Assembly: GCF_900766305.1 (NCBI RefSeq)
Contig: NZ_CAAFUZ010000016.1
Location: 1-28,614 of the forward strand
Direction of reading: 5' to 3'
From: an uncultured Gemella sp.
GTDB lineage: Bacteria; Bacillota; Bacilli; Staphylococcales; Gemellaceae
Length of the DNA stretch: 28,614 bases
Below are positions 1 through 7,994 of this stretch, one piece after another. The notes below the pieces were generated by a model that saw only the letters and a list, made by a program, of their open reading frames with translations, was not told the origin of the DNA and did not search any database. The translations under genes and the position numbers were made by a program. Each line of letters opens with the position of its first letter. Position 1 is the first letter of the stretch.

Positions 1-60
1 ATACATACCTAAGCCACATTGTCTCTCATTTAATAATAAGTGTTGATTTCTATTTTTCAT
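1..60 (-). CDS. 5' end of a gene cut by the window edge; possible C39-peptidase-type exporter
   Basis: Only the first 20 codons are present, beginning MKNRNQHLLL and continuing NERQCGLGMY. The start is supported by a GGAG Shine-Dalgarno at 67-70, six bases before the ATG, and by a candidate promoter whose -10 (95-100) would give a leader of about 28 nt. An in-frame ATG at 66 is rejected because it directly abuts the GGAG. The QCGL string resembles the catalytic-cysteine neighbourhood (Q...CGL) at the N-terminus of C39 peptidases and of bacteriocin or lantibiotic exporters of the ABC type. That match is short, so the family call is weak; a BtrH-like peptidase is an alternative. The gene shares a distinctive promoter layout with rgg2, the LPXTG gene and rgg4, which suggests co-regulation. 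Confidence 0.55.
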   Translation of the reverse strand, partial: MKNRNQHLLLNERQCGLGMY

Positions 61-94
61 AAGCATCTCCATTTCTATAAGTTATCGTATGCTT

Positions 95-203
95 ATTTTA
101 TCACGGATTAAAGCACTTTTTTCATAATCCGAAAACATTGTCTGATTCAAAATAAATATAGTTAAAAATAAGGGTTAAATAAAAATAATCAGACAAATTT
201 GTC
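95..203 (-). promoter_or_regulatory. Promoter A: double-dyad module of the edge gene
   Basis: The extended -10 TGATAAAAT has its hexamer at 95-100. Exactly 28 nt upstream ends a 16-bp dyad region (129-144) with core GAC-N6-TTC at 131-142. A second core, GAC-N6-GTC, lies at 192-203, 61 bp centre to centre. The upstream dyad extends to a 24-bp palindrome (186-209) with one mismatched pair. A further inverted repeat, CGGATTA-N14-TAATCCG (104-131), fills the -35 region. No consensus -35 is visible, which fits an activator-dependent promoter. The same geometry recurs at 2407-2512, 6757-6866 and 7995-8102. Confidence 0.6.
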
Positions 204-246
204 CGATTAATATATACTCAAAATGGTCATTCTTAATTTTATTACA

Positions 247-287
247 AACAAAAAAGTATTTAAGAAAAATTAATTATCTTAAATACT
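247..287 (-). terminator. Rho-independent terminator of rgg2-rgg1
   Basis: A perfect 10-bp stem (AGTATTTAAG/CTTAAATACT, 255-287) is followed on the minus strand by a run of T residues (247-254). It lies about 35 nt after the rgg1 stop codon and separates this unit from the edge gene. Confidence 0.85.
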
Positions 288-320
288 CTCCCGATATATT
301 ATATTGATGTCATATAATTT

Positions 321-1247
321 TTAAAATTCAATATCGATTCCAGTTTTATTTAATTTACAAGAAGTTTCATAAGTGTTATCTCTAATATATTTGTGTATAG
401 GAGAATCTGTAATTTCCACAACTATATTATCATATTCTAAACAAATATTTGCAAGTTCAGCACCTTCTTTTTTATTTTGACGTAGATATACTTTGGATAA
501 TATTCCAACAACATCTCTAGAATATAAAGCCTTATTTAATAAGATTGGTAATTCATTAAATAGTTTTAGTGTATCTTTACATCTTTTTTCTGCTAACTTA
601 TAATAACTATTTCTCGATAAGAATGCTAATGATGCGAGTAATACATCACAATATATAACACTTAGATATCTACTGAACAAGTTTGTAGTAGAAATAGTTT
701 GTAAACAATCTTCAATAACCCTGTCAATATATTCAACTGAATAATCTTTTTTTGATGCAAAGCTGATTAAATTATAAATCCCACTCATTTCAATCCAACT
801 CAATTTATTCGATAACTCAATTTTTTCTCTAACTATTCTTTTGTTCTCTTCAAATAAGTCTTTATCCTCTTTCCAACTTACAGCATTTATAAGTGACAAA
901 ATGTCCAATCTTCTAGAAAAATTGATATCCTTTTTCTTAAGTTCCTTTTTACACTCATTCACTAGTTTTGATGAAAAACCTGATTGTAAATAACTATCCA
1001 TTCTTTTAATAAATTCATTATATTCGGTTTGAGTATTATCAACGTAATATTCCATATAATCTAAATAACTAATTCCACAATTCTCTAGTAATTTTTCAAA
1101 TGTTAAAATAGGAAGACTTGTTTCATCTGCCTCAAAACGTGTTAATGTTCTTGTAGAAATAATATCACCTGCAACATCTTTTAGTTTATAACCTCTTTCT
1201 TCTCTTAGCTTTTTAAAAATTCTTCCATGCATATTTTTTTTGTTCAT
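321..1247 (-). CDS. Rgg/GadR/MutR-family transcriptional regulator, paralogue 1
   Basis: This 308-residue protein has the layout of Rgg regulators: an N-terminal Cro/C1-type helix-turn-helix (about residues 8-65, FKKLREERGYKLKDVAGD then TRTLTRFE) and a helical, TPR-like C-terminal domain that in characterised Rgg proteins binds short peptide pheromones. I place the start at the ATG at 1247, preceded by GGAG. An upstream in-frame TTG at 1259 overlaps that Shine-Dalgarno, and all four paralogues begin M-(N/A)-(E/K)-K-N-M-H-G. The first 60 residues match paralogue 2 at 52 positions; divergence is concentrated in the C-terminal domain. It follows rgg2 by 41 nt with no terminator between them, so the two are probably co-transcribed. 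Its ligand and targets are unknown. Confidence 0.9.
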   Translation of the reverse strand: MNKKNMHGRIFKKLREERGYKLKDVAGDIISTRTLTRFEADETSLPILTFEKLLENCGISYLDYMEYYVDNTQTEYNEFIKRMDSYLQSGFSSKLVNECKKELKKKDINFSRRLDILSLINAVSWKEDKDLFEENKRIVREKIELSNKLSWIEMSGIYNLISFASKKDYSVEYIDRVIEDCLQTISTTNLFSRYLSVIYCDVLLASLAFLSRNSYYKLAEKRCKDTLKLFNELPILLNKALYSRDVVGILSKVYLRQNKKEGAELANICLEYDNIVVEITDSPIHKYIRDNTYETSCKLNKTGIDIEF

Positions 1248-1288
1248 TCTTTTCTCCAATTAAAAATACTTAAATGATTTTATATATA

Positions 1289-2215
1289 CTAAAATTTAAT
1301 ATCACTTTCAGTTTTGTTGACATTAAGAATAGTCTTATAACTAATATCCATTTTCTGTTTATAAAAAGGTGAGTCTGTAATTTTCATAATACTATTTCTA
1401 TACTTTAAAATTTTATTCGCAAGCTCAATACCTTCTTTTTTATTTTGACACATATAGACTTTCGCAAGAATCTCTGTAACCTCTATACTATTCTCTATTT
1501 GATTTAGTAACATAGCATGTTCATTATATATTTTCAATGCTTCCTTACATCGCTTTTCAGCTAAATCATAGTATTCATATCTAAATAAAAAATCTAATAA
1601 TGCATTTAATAACGTACTATATACTGTACCCTTATAAATACTCAAATAATTTCTAGTTGGTATATTTATTAAACATTCCTGTATAATACTATCGATATAC
1701 TCTACTGAATAATCGTCTCGTGATGCAGAATTTACTAAAATATTGAGTTCTACTATTTCATTCCAGCCAATTTTATTTGTTAACTCAATATTTTCCTTCA
1801 TTAACTTTTTATTATCATCGTTTAATTCAATTTCGTCTTTACAACCTATTGCATCTATAAGCATTAAAGCACTTAACTTTTTATTTAAATCTCTATTATT
1901 TTTATATAATTCTTTCTTGCACTCATCTACTATTATTGATAAAGTTTCTGTTTGTAAATGCGACTGCATTCTATTTGCAAAATTTATATTTTCTATTTCA
2001 GTATTATCATAATAATACGCTAAAAAGTCTAAGTAAGATACACCACAATTTTCTAATAGTTTTTCAAATGTAGTAATAGAGAGACTTGTTTCATCATTCT
2101 CGAAACGAGTTAATGTTCTTGTAGAAATAACATCTCTTGCAACATCTTTTAACTTATAACCTCTTTCCTCTCTTAACTTTTTAAAAACTCTTCCATGCAT
2201 ATTTTTTTCGTTCAT
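1289..2215 (-). CDS. Rgg/GadR/MutR-family transcriptional regulator, paralogue 2
   Basis: This 308-residue Rgg-like protein has an N-terminal HTH (about residues 8-65) and a helical C-terminal domain, and it ends in NKTESDIKF, close to the NKTG(I/V/L)D(I/L)EF tail of its paralogues. The start has AGGAG followed by seven A residues before the ATG. Two candidate promoters lie upstream: a proximal extended -10 at 2341-2346, closely related to that of rgg3, and a distal double-dyad promoter (2407-2512) like those of the LPXTG gene and rgg4. This suggests both a constitutive and a regulated input. It is the first gene of the rgg2-rgg1 unit. The effector is unknown. Confidence 0.9.
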   Translation of the reverse strand: MNEKNMHGRVFKKLREERGYKLKDVARDVISTRTLTRFENDETSLSITTFEKLLENCGVSYLDFLAYYYDNTEIENINFANRMQSHLQTETLSIIVDECKKELYKNNRDLNKKLSALMLIDAIGCKDEIELNDDNKKLMKENIELTNKIGWNEIVELNILVNSASRDDYSVEYIDSIIQECLINIPTRNYLSIYKGTVYSTLLNALLDFLFRYEYYDLAEKRCKEALKIYNEHAMLLNQIENSIEVTEILAKVYMCQNKKEGIELANKILKYRNSIMKITDSPFYKQKMDISYKTILNVNKTESDIKF

Positions 2216-2327
2216 TTTTTTCTCCTAGATTAGTTATTAAACAATCAATATATTTATAAGTATATTTTCCAGTTGTAAAATATTCGTATAAAATCATAGA
2301 TAATTATTATAATAACTACACATAATC

Positions 2328-2376
2328 ATAATATACTTATATTTTACCATAAATCTTAAATATTTTTTGTGATTAA
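2328..2376 (-). promoter_or_regulatory. Proximal promoter of rgg2, nearly identical to that of rgg3
   Basis: This 49-nt block matches 3647-3695 at 47 positions without gaps. It contains the extended -10 TGGTAAAAT (hexamer 2341-2346) and a conserved CACAAAAAATA stretch upstream of it. No GAC-N6-GTC dyad is present. The block probably spread by duplication together with the regulator gene. Confidence 0.6.
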
Positions 2377-2406
2377 TTTATGTATAACCAAAATTTTTAC
2401 TTTTTT

Positions 2407-2512
2407 ATAATATAATGGACAACTTCTATTTACATAAATCATGAAGAAATAGTCACTTTTTTCTAATATCCATTACCCTAATTATTTATTCCTCTAATAT
2501 GACAAAACTGTC
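2407..2512 (-). promoter_or_regulatory. Promoter B: double-dyad module upstream of rgg2
   Basis: The core GAC-N6-GTC lies at 2501-2512 and the second core GAC-N6-TTC at 2443-2454, 58 bp centre to centre. Exactly 28 nt separate the second 16-bp site (2441-2456) from a possible -10, TATTAT (2407-2412), which lacks the extended TG seen at the other three copies. The second site and about 15 flanking bases (2426-2456) are almost identical to 6776-6806 upstream of the LPXTG gene. The transcript would enter rgg2 through a leader of about 190 nt in which no convincing small ORF is visible. Confidence 0.55.
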
Positions 2513-2545
2513 TTCTAAATATTATGTTTAAAAATAACTTTCACA

Positions 2546-2582
2546 AACAAAAAAACTAATTCGCTATACAACAAATTAGTTT
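2546..2582 (-). terminator. Rho-independent terminator of rgg3
   Basis: On the minus strand AAACTAATT and AATTAGTTT form a 9-bp stem (2553-2582) followed by seven T residues. It lies 30 nt after the rgg3 stop codon and ends that unit before promoter B. Confidence 0.85.
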
Positions 2583-2611
2583 CTCCAACTATTTTAAATA
2601 TTCTAAAACTA

Positions 2612-3538
2612 TTAAAATTCAAGATCAACACCAGTTTTATTTATTTCACAAATAGCTTTATATCCTTGATCCATTAATGCTTTACGAAAAGAATCATTAG
2701 TAAGTTCATTAGTTAAATTCTGAATTTTTAATAACTTATTAGCAAGTTCTGCCCCTTCTCTCTTATTTTGACGTAAATATAACTTAGACAATATTGAAAT
2801 AACAGTAATATAGTAATTTGATCTATTTATTAATAATATCTGTTCATTAAAAATATCTAGCGCATCATTACATCGTTTTTCAGCTAAGGGATAATAACCA
2901 TTTCTTGATAAGAATGCCAAAGAGGCAAGTAATAAATCACAATAGGCAGTACTTAAATATTTACTCATATAATTTCCAAAAGGAATATTTTCTAAACATT
3001 CTTCTATTATTCTATCTATATACTCAACTGAAAAATCATCCCTTGATGCAGAATTTATTAAAATTAATAATCCATATATTTCATCCCATCCTAGTTTACT
3101 TGTAGATTCTATTTTCTCCTTAATGATTCTCTTATTTTCATTAAATAATTCAATGTCCTCATTCCAATTTAAACTATCTATAACTCCTAAAATATCTATT
3201 CTTCTATCAAAACCAATAATATTTTTCCTTAATTCTTTTTTACATTCATTTACTATTTTTGATGTTGAACCTGTTTGTATGTGCATCTGCATCTTCTGTA
3301 CAAATTCAGTATTCTCTTCAAAAGCATAATCATAGTAAAAAGCCAAATAATCTACGTAACTAATACCACATTTTTCTAATAATTTTTCAAAAATTGCTAT
3401 AGAGATACTCGTTTCATCAGATTCGAATCGAATAAGGGTTCTTGTAGAAATAACTCCACTTGCAACATCTTTTAACTTATATCCTCTTTCCTCTCTTAGT
3501 TTTTTAAAAATACTTCCATGCATATTTTTCTCGTTCAT
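2612..3538 (-). CDS. Rgg/GadR/MutR-family transcriptional regulator, paralogue 3
   Basis: This 308-residue Rgg-type regulator has an N-terminal HTH (about residues 8-65) and a helical, probably peptide-sensing C-terminal domain ending NKTGVDLEF. I chose the ATG at 3538. The in-frame ATG at 3544 directly abuts AGGAG, too close for initiation, while 3538 has a 7-nt spacing and gives the same MNEKNMHG start and length as its paralogues. Its first 60 residues match paralogue 4 at 51 positions. It is a single-gene unit with its own promoter (hexamer 3660-3665) and terminator, and it is the only member without the double-dyad module upstream. It may therefore be expressed independently and could be the regulator that acts on the other promoters; that is speculation. 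Confidence 0.9.
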   Translation of the reverse strand: MNEKNMHGSIFKKLREERGYKLKDVASGVISTRTLIRFESDETSISIAIFEKLLEKCGISYVDYLAFYYDYAFEENTEFVQKMQMHIQTGSTSKIVNECKKELRKNIIGFDRRIDILGVIDSLNWNEDIELFNENKRIIKEKIESTSKLGWDEIYGLLILINSASRDDFSVEYIDRIIEECLENIPFGNYMSKYLSTAYCDLLLASLAFLSRNGYYPLAEKRCNDALDIFNEQILLINRSNYYITVISILSKLYLRQNKREGAELANKLLKIQNLTNELTNDSFRKALMDQGYKAICEINKTGVDLEF

Positions 3539-3646
3539 TTTCATCTCCTATATTAGTTATTAAATAATCAATATACTTCATTGAGTTCAATTCCACTTGT
3601 AAAATATCCAAATAAAATCTAAAAAATTTATTTCAATAACTACTTA

Positions 3647-3695
3647 ATAATATACTTATATTTTACCATAAATCTTAATTATTTTTTGTGCTTAA
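3647..3695 (-). promoter_or_regulatory. Promoter of rgg3
   Basis: The extended -10 TGGTAAAAT (hexamer 3660-3665) sits in a 49-nt block matching 2328-2376 at 47 positions. There is no GAC-N6-GTC dyad at the expected place; where an upstream dyad would fall lies the terminator of the LPXTG gene. The rest of 3539-3853 holds only the leader of rgg3 and that terminator. Confidence 0.6.
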
Positions 3696-3744
3696 TTTAA
3701 ATAACTTGATAAATAATAATTTTTCTTTTATATAATATATATGA

Positions 3745-3783
3745 ATAAAAACCCCAAGGTATAAGTACTTTATACCTCGAGGT
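3745..3783 (-). terminator. Rho-independent terminator of the LPXTG surface-protein gene
   Basis: On the minus strand a 13-bp stem (CCTCGAGGTATAA against TTATACCTTGGGG, with G-U pairs; 3752-3783) is followed by TTTTTATT. It lies about 70 nt after the stop codon. Confidence 0.85.
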
Positions 3784-3853
3784 TCAAATATTTATTTCAA
3801 ATTAATGTAGGATTGTGATCTATACTAATATTTCTCATTTATTAGTTTTATAA

Positions 3854-6709
3854 TTAGTTTTGTTTGTCTTTTTTTCTTAGTCTTGTAGCTACTGCTAAAG
3901 CTACTAAGCCTGCTACTGTTGCCATTCCACTTTGACTTTCACCAGTATTAGGTAAAGTTTTTAATCCATTTGAATTAACGCTTGTACGTTGTAAGTCAGG
4001 TTGGTTGTTAGATGAACCTGGAGTTTTGTCTTCTGGTTTGACCGGTAAGTTTGGTAATTCTGGCTTATCTGAAGCACCAGGTTTTGTCGGTTCTTCTGGT
4101 CTTTCAGGAGTTTCCGGTGTTATCGGTTGTTCAGGTCTGATTTCAGATTTTTTCTTTTTCTCTTCTTCATCTTTTAGGTACTTTTCAAGATCAAACTCAA
4201 TTGGATCTATTGTATTGTTATCATCTAATACAGCCCATTTGAAGTTTTCTAATTTATATTGTCTTTGAATTCTTTCTAATTCTTTAGTGTCGTCAGCTAA
4301 TTGTTTAGAAATTGCGATTAATTCAGCTTTTAGTGTACTTAAATCTTTTTCCAGTTCAGCTTTAACTGCTGTTTCTTTAGCTAATTTTTCTTTATTTTTA
4401 TCTAATTCTAATCTAGCTTTTCTTATTTTAGCGAAATTATCTTTTGCTTTATCTAATGCTTTTTTAGAAGCTTCTATTTCATTTTCAAGTTGAGAGATTT
4501 TAGCTGTAGCTGTAGCAATTTCACCTTCAACGTCTTTTTGTAGTGCTTTTGCTCTGTCTAATAGTTTAGTTCTTTCTTCTACATCTTTTTGTGCAGCGTC
4601 TAAGTCAGCAGCTAATTTAGTCATTTTTTCAACATATTTAACGTTATCTAATTCAAGTTGGTCTACAACTTTTTGTTGTTCATCTGCTTTAGTTGTTAAG
4701 TTGTTGATTTTAGCGTCAACTTCTTGTACTTTAGCAGTTGCTTTTTCTGTTTGTTTTTCAGTTGCTTTAAGTTCATTTAATGCTTTAGTTGCGCTATCTA
4801 CGTTGGCTTTAGCGTCTACTACTGGTTGTTCTTTACTTTCACGAACTTTTACAGCGTCAGCGTATGCTTTCTTGAAACTATCAAGATCTGGCACTGCTGG
4901 TAATTCTACTGTATCTTTAGATTCGTTAGAATATTTAGCGATAAAGTTTTGTTTTGCTCTTTCTTCAGCCTCTTTACTTTCATCATCGTAAATGAATGTA
5001 CCGTCTTCGTTTCTACCAGGAATAGCGACTTCTTCTTCAACTTTGATGTAAGAGATTTTAATGATACCTTGTTTTGGTAATTTAGATACTAATTTATCAA
5101 ATTCATTAAAAACATCAATAGGCATAGATTTGAATTTTAGAATGTTTCCAAATTCATCGAATTCAATATATTGTTTATTTTTTTCAATAAATTCTTTTGG
5201 TAATCTATTGATGTTAGATTCATCGCTTACATTTTCAAAGTGAGCTACACCAAGTCCCATTGGAGTGTGAGCTTTATATAATGATTCAGCATGACCATAA
5301 CCACTTGTAATATTCCCTTCGTAGAAGAATAACATTACAGAATTATAAATGTGTTCGTATAATGCATTTCTTGACATTTTGTGATCACTAAATGTTGTTG
5401 AACCTGCGTTATAAAGGTTTTCATAGAAATTACCTTCTCTGATTAAACCATGTTTTGCTGCAACTTCAGAAATACCTTTGATGTAGTGTCCAGCGTTAAG
5501 ACCAGAATGATTATCTCTTACTACAGTTTCAGTAATTTCTTTTGCTAATTGCATTGAATTTTTGTTAACTTTTAAAGGTTCTAGTCCGAATTGGTTACGA
5601 ATTTGGTTTAATAAATAAACACCATATTGTGACATTTTAAGTCTTTCTTCTTCAGACATATTTCTTAAGTCAATTTCATAATCATCTTCATGACTATATC
5701 TGTTGTAAAGGAATTCATGTTTAATTTCTTTTTCTATAGCTTTTAGTTGATCGCGTAATTCTCTACGTTTAGCGAACATATCTTTCATAGTTATACCTTT
5801 TTCTTCCCAGTTTAGAGTATAATCCATGTATTCTTTGAATTTATCTACAAAACGTTGGTCTAATGCAATTTTATATTTTACATTTCTACCATAAGGCATT
5901 AATAGGTTATCTAATTCAGCTTTCTTAGCTAATTCATCTTTCTTAGCTTGCTCTAAATCAGAAGTTTTAGCTTTTAATTCTTCTTGTTTAGCTTTTAAGT
6001 TTTCTTCAGCTTTCTTAGTATTATCAGCTAATTTTGCATCAAATTCTTTAGCTTTTTCTAATTCTTTTTCAGCTACTACTTTATTAGATTTTTCTGTTTC
6101 TAATTCTTTTTTAATATCTTCGTTCTTAGCTTTTTCAGATTCTAGTTTCTTAGTAACATTTTCAGTTCCGTCAATTTCATCTTTGATTTCTTTAGCTTTT
6201 GCTTGTTTAGATTCAAGATCTTTAGTTTTATCCGCAACATCTTTTTTCACTAATACTAAATCAGATTCTCTTTCTTCTTTTTCAGCATTAGTTTTTACTA
6301 GTTCACTATTTTTATTTTTTAATTCTTCAGTCGCTGATTCTACATTTTTTTCAGCTTTATTGATATTTTCATCAGTAGCATCTTTATCTCTTTCGATATC
6401 TGCCTTAATTTTACTGATTTCATTATCATTGTTAGTGATTTCTGTTGTTTTATTTTCAATTGCTTTATTTTTTAAGCTTTCTGCTTCTTTAGATGCATCT
6501 ACCTTTGCTTGAGCTTTTTCTATATCTTGTTTTGTAGTCTTACCAACTACCTCTTTTTCAATTAGCTTCGGAGCTTTTTCTTCGCTAATTTCATTAGCTT
6601 TAACATCACTACCACTAGCTACTGCTCCAATAAAACTAATTCCTAAAAGAACTGACATAGCTCCTATTTTATTCTTCCTAAGTGAAAACCTTTGTTTTCT
6701 TTTTATCAT
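3854..6709 (-). CDS. LPXTG-anchored, coiled-coil surface protein with SEC10/PgrA-like (CAP-related) core
   Basis: This 951-residue cell-wall protein opens with a signal peptide carrying a YSIRK-like motif (FSLRKNKIGAMSVLLG, from about residue 8), with likely cleavage near residue 38. A long Lys/Glu-rich coiled coil (about 55-270) leads into a globular core (about 273-560) with LNQIRNQFGLEPL, DNHSGLNAGHY and GYGHAESLYKAHTPMGLG, which fits SEC10/PgrA surface-exclusion proteins and CAP-like folds. A second coiled coil (about 610-816) and a Pro/Glu-rich wall-spanning stretch (about 856-900) follow. The C-terminus is LPNTG (919-923), a hydrophobic helix and a basic tail, a sortase A substrate. Enterococcal relatives reduce mating between cells carrying the same plasmid. 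No conjugation genes are seen here, so adhesion or aggregation is equally plausible. GGAGG precedes the ATG. It sits between rgg4 and rgg3 and has the double-dyad promoter. Confidence 0.9.
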   Translation of the reverse strand: MIKRKQRFSLRKNKIGAMSVLLGISFIGAVASGSDVKANEISEEKAPKLIEKEVVGKTTKQDIEKAQAKVDASKEAESLKNKAIENKTTEITNNDNEISKIKADIERDKDATDENINKAEKNVESATEELKNKNSELVKTNAEKEERESDLVLVKKDVADKTKDLESKQAKAKEIKDEIDGTENVTKKLESEKAKNEDIKKELETEKSNKVVAEKELEKAKEFDAKLADNTKKAEENLKAKQEELKAKTSDLEQAKKDELAKKAELDNLLMPYGRNVKYKIALDQRFVDKFKEYMDYTLNWEEKGITMKDMFAKRRELRDQLKAIEKEIKHEFLYNRYSHEDDYEIDLRNMSEEERLKMSQYGVYLLNQIRNQFGLEPLKVNKNSMQLAKEITETVVRDNHSGLNAGHYIKGISEVAAKHGLIREGNFYENLYNAGSTTFSDHKMSRNALYEHIYNSVMLFFYEGNITSGYGHAESLYKAHTPMGLGVAHFENVSDESNINRLPKEFIEKNKQYIEFDEFGNILKFKSMPIDVFNEFDKLVSKLPKQGIIKISYIKVEEEVAIPGRNEDGTFIYDDESKEAEERAKQNFIAKYSNESKDTVELPAVPDLDSFKKAYADAVKVRESKEQPVVDAKANVDSATKALNELKATEKQTEKATAKVQEVDAKINNLTTKADEQQKVVDQLELDNVKYVEKMTKLAADLDAAQKDVEERTKLLDRAKALQKDVEGEIATATAKISQLENEIEASKKALDKAKDNFAKIRKARLELDKNKEKLAKETAVKAELEKDLSTLKAELIAISKQLADDTKELERIQRQYKLENFKWAVLDDNNTIDPIEFDLEKYLKDEEEKKKKSEIRPEQPITPETPERPEEPTKPGASDKPELPNLPVKPEDKTPGSSNNQPDLQRTSVNSNGLKTLPNTGESQSGMATVAGLVALAVATRLRKKDKQN

Positions 6710-6756
6710 AATATATTTCCTCCATAAACAAATGTAAACAATGATTTATAGAGATA

Positions 6757-6866
6757 ATTTTAACATGAAGTATTGCTGTTTACATAAATTATGAAGAAAT
6801 AGTCACATCACCCTTAAAATATGCAGTTATCTTTAACATTTACTTCTCATAAATGACAAAACTGTC
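6757..6866 (-). promoter_or_regulatory. Promoter C: double-dyad module of the LPXTG gene
   Basis: The extended -10 TGTTAAAAT has its hexamer at 6757-6762 and lies exactly 28 nt downstream of the 16-bp site at 6791-6806 (core GAC-N6-TTC, 6793-6804). The upstream dyad GAC-N6-GTC is at 6855-6866, 62 bp centre to centre. The -35 region (around TGTAAA) is weak. The predicted start near 6750 gives a leader of about 40 nt before the ATG at 6709. Confidence 0.65.
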
Positions 6867-6912
6867 TGCTGAATTTATAACATAAATAACATTAAAAAGT
6901 ATTTTAACAATA

Positions 6913-6950
6913 GAAAAAGAAACTAATCCACAAACTTGTGAACTAATTTC
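6913..6950 (-). terminator. Rho-independent terminator of rgg4
   Basis: A hairpin of up to 16 pairs, several of them G-U (6919-6950), is followed on the minus strand by five T residues. It lies about 20 nt after the rgg4 stop codon. Confidence 0.85.
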
Positions 6951-6970
6951 TCAAATACTTTCATAAATTA

Positions 6971-7897
6971 TTAAAATTCAATATCAAGACCTGTTTTATT
7001 TGCTTTACAATATGCTTCATAAGTCACGTCTCTCACCTGTCTATAATAAGGATCACCAGTAATCTCAGCAACAATATCTTCATATTTCAGAATTTTATTC
7101 GCTAAAATAACCCCTTCTTCCTTATTTTGTAATAAATATAGCGAAGCCAATATTGCAACGATTTCCTTAGAAAAAGCAGCTCTATTTAATAATAGTGGAT
7201 TTTCATTGTATAGTTTAAGTGTCTCTTTGCATTTCTTCTCCGCTAATTCATAGTAACCAGCTCTTACTAAAAACGATATAGCTACTTTTAACAAATCACA
7301 ATATACAGCACTCATATATTTACTCAAATAATTTCTTACTGGTATATTTTTAAAGCAATCTTCGATAATTCTTTCAATATATTCTACAGAATAATCAGCT
7401 TTTGTTGCCGAATATATTAAAATGAACAGTCCGTATATTTCATCAAATCCCAATTTATCCTGTGAATCAATTCTATCCTTTATTATTCTTCTATTCTCTT
7501 CAAATAATTCTTTATCCTCTTTCCAAAGAATATTATTTAAATAAATCAATATAGTTAATCTCTTACTAAATTCGATATCTTTTTTCTTCAGCTCTATTTT
7601 ACATTCATTTACTAACTTTGATGAAGAACCTGATTGCAGAAGTTTCTGCAGTCTATTAGCAAACTCTGTAGTTTCGTTGTCTGTATTATCATAATAAAAC
7701 GTTAAATAATCTAAATAATTGATATCTAGATTTTCTAATAACTTCTCAAATGTGGCTATAGATATGCTTGTTTCATCGGATTCAAATCTAATTAATGTTC
7801 TCGTAGAGATAACATCACCTGCCACATCTTTTAACTTATATTCCCTTTCTTCTCTTAGTTTTTTAAAAATACTTCCATGCATATTCTTTTCGGCCAT
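6971..7897 (-). CDS. Rgg/GadR/MutR-family transcriptional regulator, paralogue 4
   Basis: This 308-residue Rgg-like regulator begins MAEKNMHGSIFKK. It has an N-terminal Cro/C1 HTH (about residues 8-65) and a helical C-terminal domain ending NKTGLDIEF. The ATG follows GGAGG at suitable spacing. It is a single-gene unit between the purA terminator and its own terminator, directly upstream of the LPXTG gene in transcription order. Its promoter has the cleanest pair of GAC-N6-GTC dyads in the window, so it may autoregulate. By family knowledge such proteins respond to short imported peptides, but no matching peptide gene is visible here. Confidence 0.9.
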   Translation of the reverse strand: MAEKNMHGSIFKKLREEREYKLKDVAGDVISTRTLIRFESDETSISIATFEKLLENLDINYLDYLTFYYDNTDNETTEFANRLQKLLQSGSSSKLVNECKIELKKKDIEFSKRLTILIYLNNILWKEDKELFEENRRIIKDRIDSQDKLGFDEIYGLFILIYSATKADYSVEYIERIIEDCFKNIPVRNYLSKYMSAVYCDLLKVAISFLVRAGYYELAEKKCKETLKLYNENPLLLNRAAFSKEIVAILASLYLLQNKEEGVILANKILKYEDIVAEITGDPYYRQVRDVTYEAYCKANKTGLDIEF

Positions 7898-7994
7898 TCT
7901 CTACCTCCTAAACTTTAATATTAAGAATAATTCATCACTTTTTTCTTGTATAAATAAATACGTAAAATACTATTACACTAGTCTTTTCTCATAT

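Noticed and set aside
82..138. An 18-residue frame on the minus strand starting MFSDYEKSAL, between the dyads and the edge gene, as a pheromone peptide
   Set aside because: It has no ribosome binding site, spans the predicted -10 and is not hydrophobic like known short pheromones.
2356..2442. A 28-residue frame on the minus strand (MIYVNRSCPLYYKKV...) upstream of rgg2 as a signalling peptide
   Set aside because: Its start lies inside the dyad and upstream of the predicted -10, it has no ribosome binding site, and the equivalent frame is not kept at the LPXTG promoter.
3545..3783. A double-dyad module upstream of rgg3
   Set aside because: At the expected position only TTATTT is shared and the GAC/GTC arms are missing; the place of the upstream dyad is taken by a terminator.
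4005..6512. Several plus-strand open frames opposite the LPXTG gene (Ser/Leu/Phe-rich translations)
   Set aside because: They mirror the Lys/Glu-rich coiled-coil codons of the real gene and lack ribosome binding sites; the same applies to the plus-strand frames opposite the purine genes.
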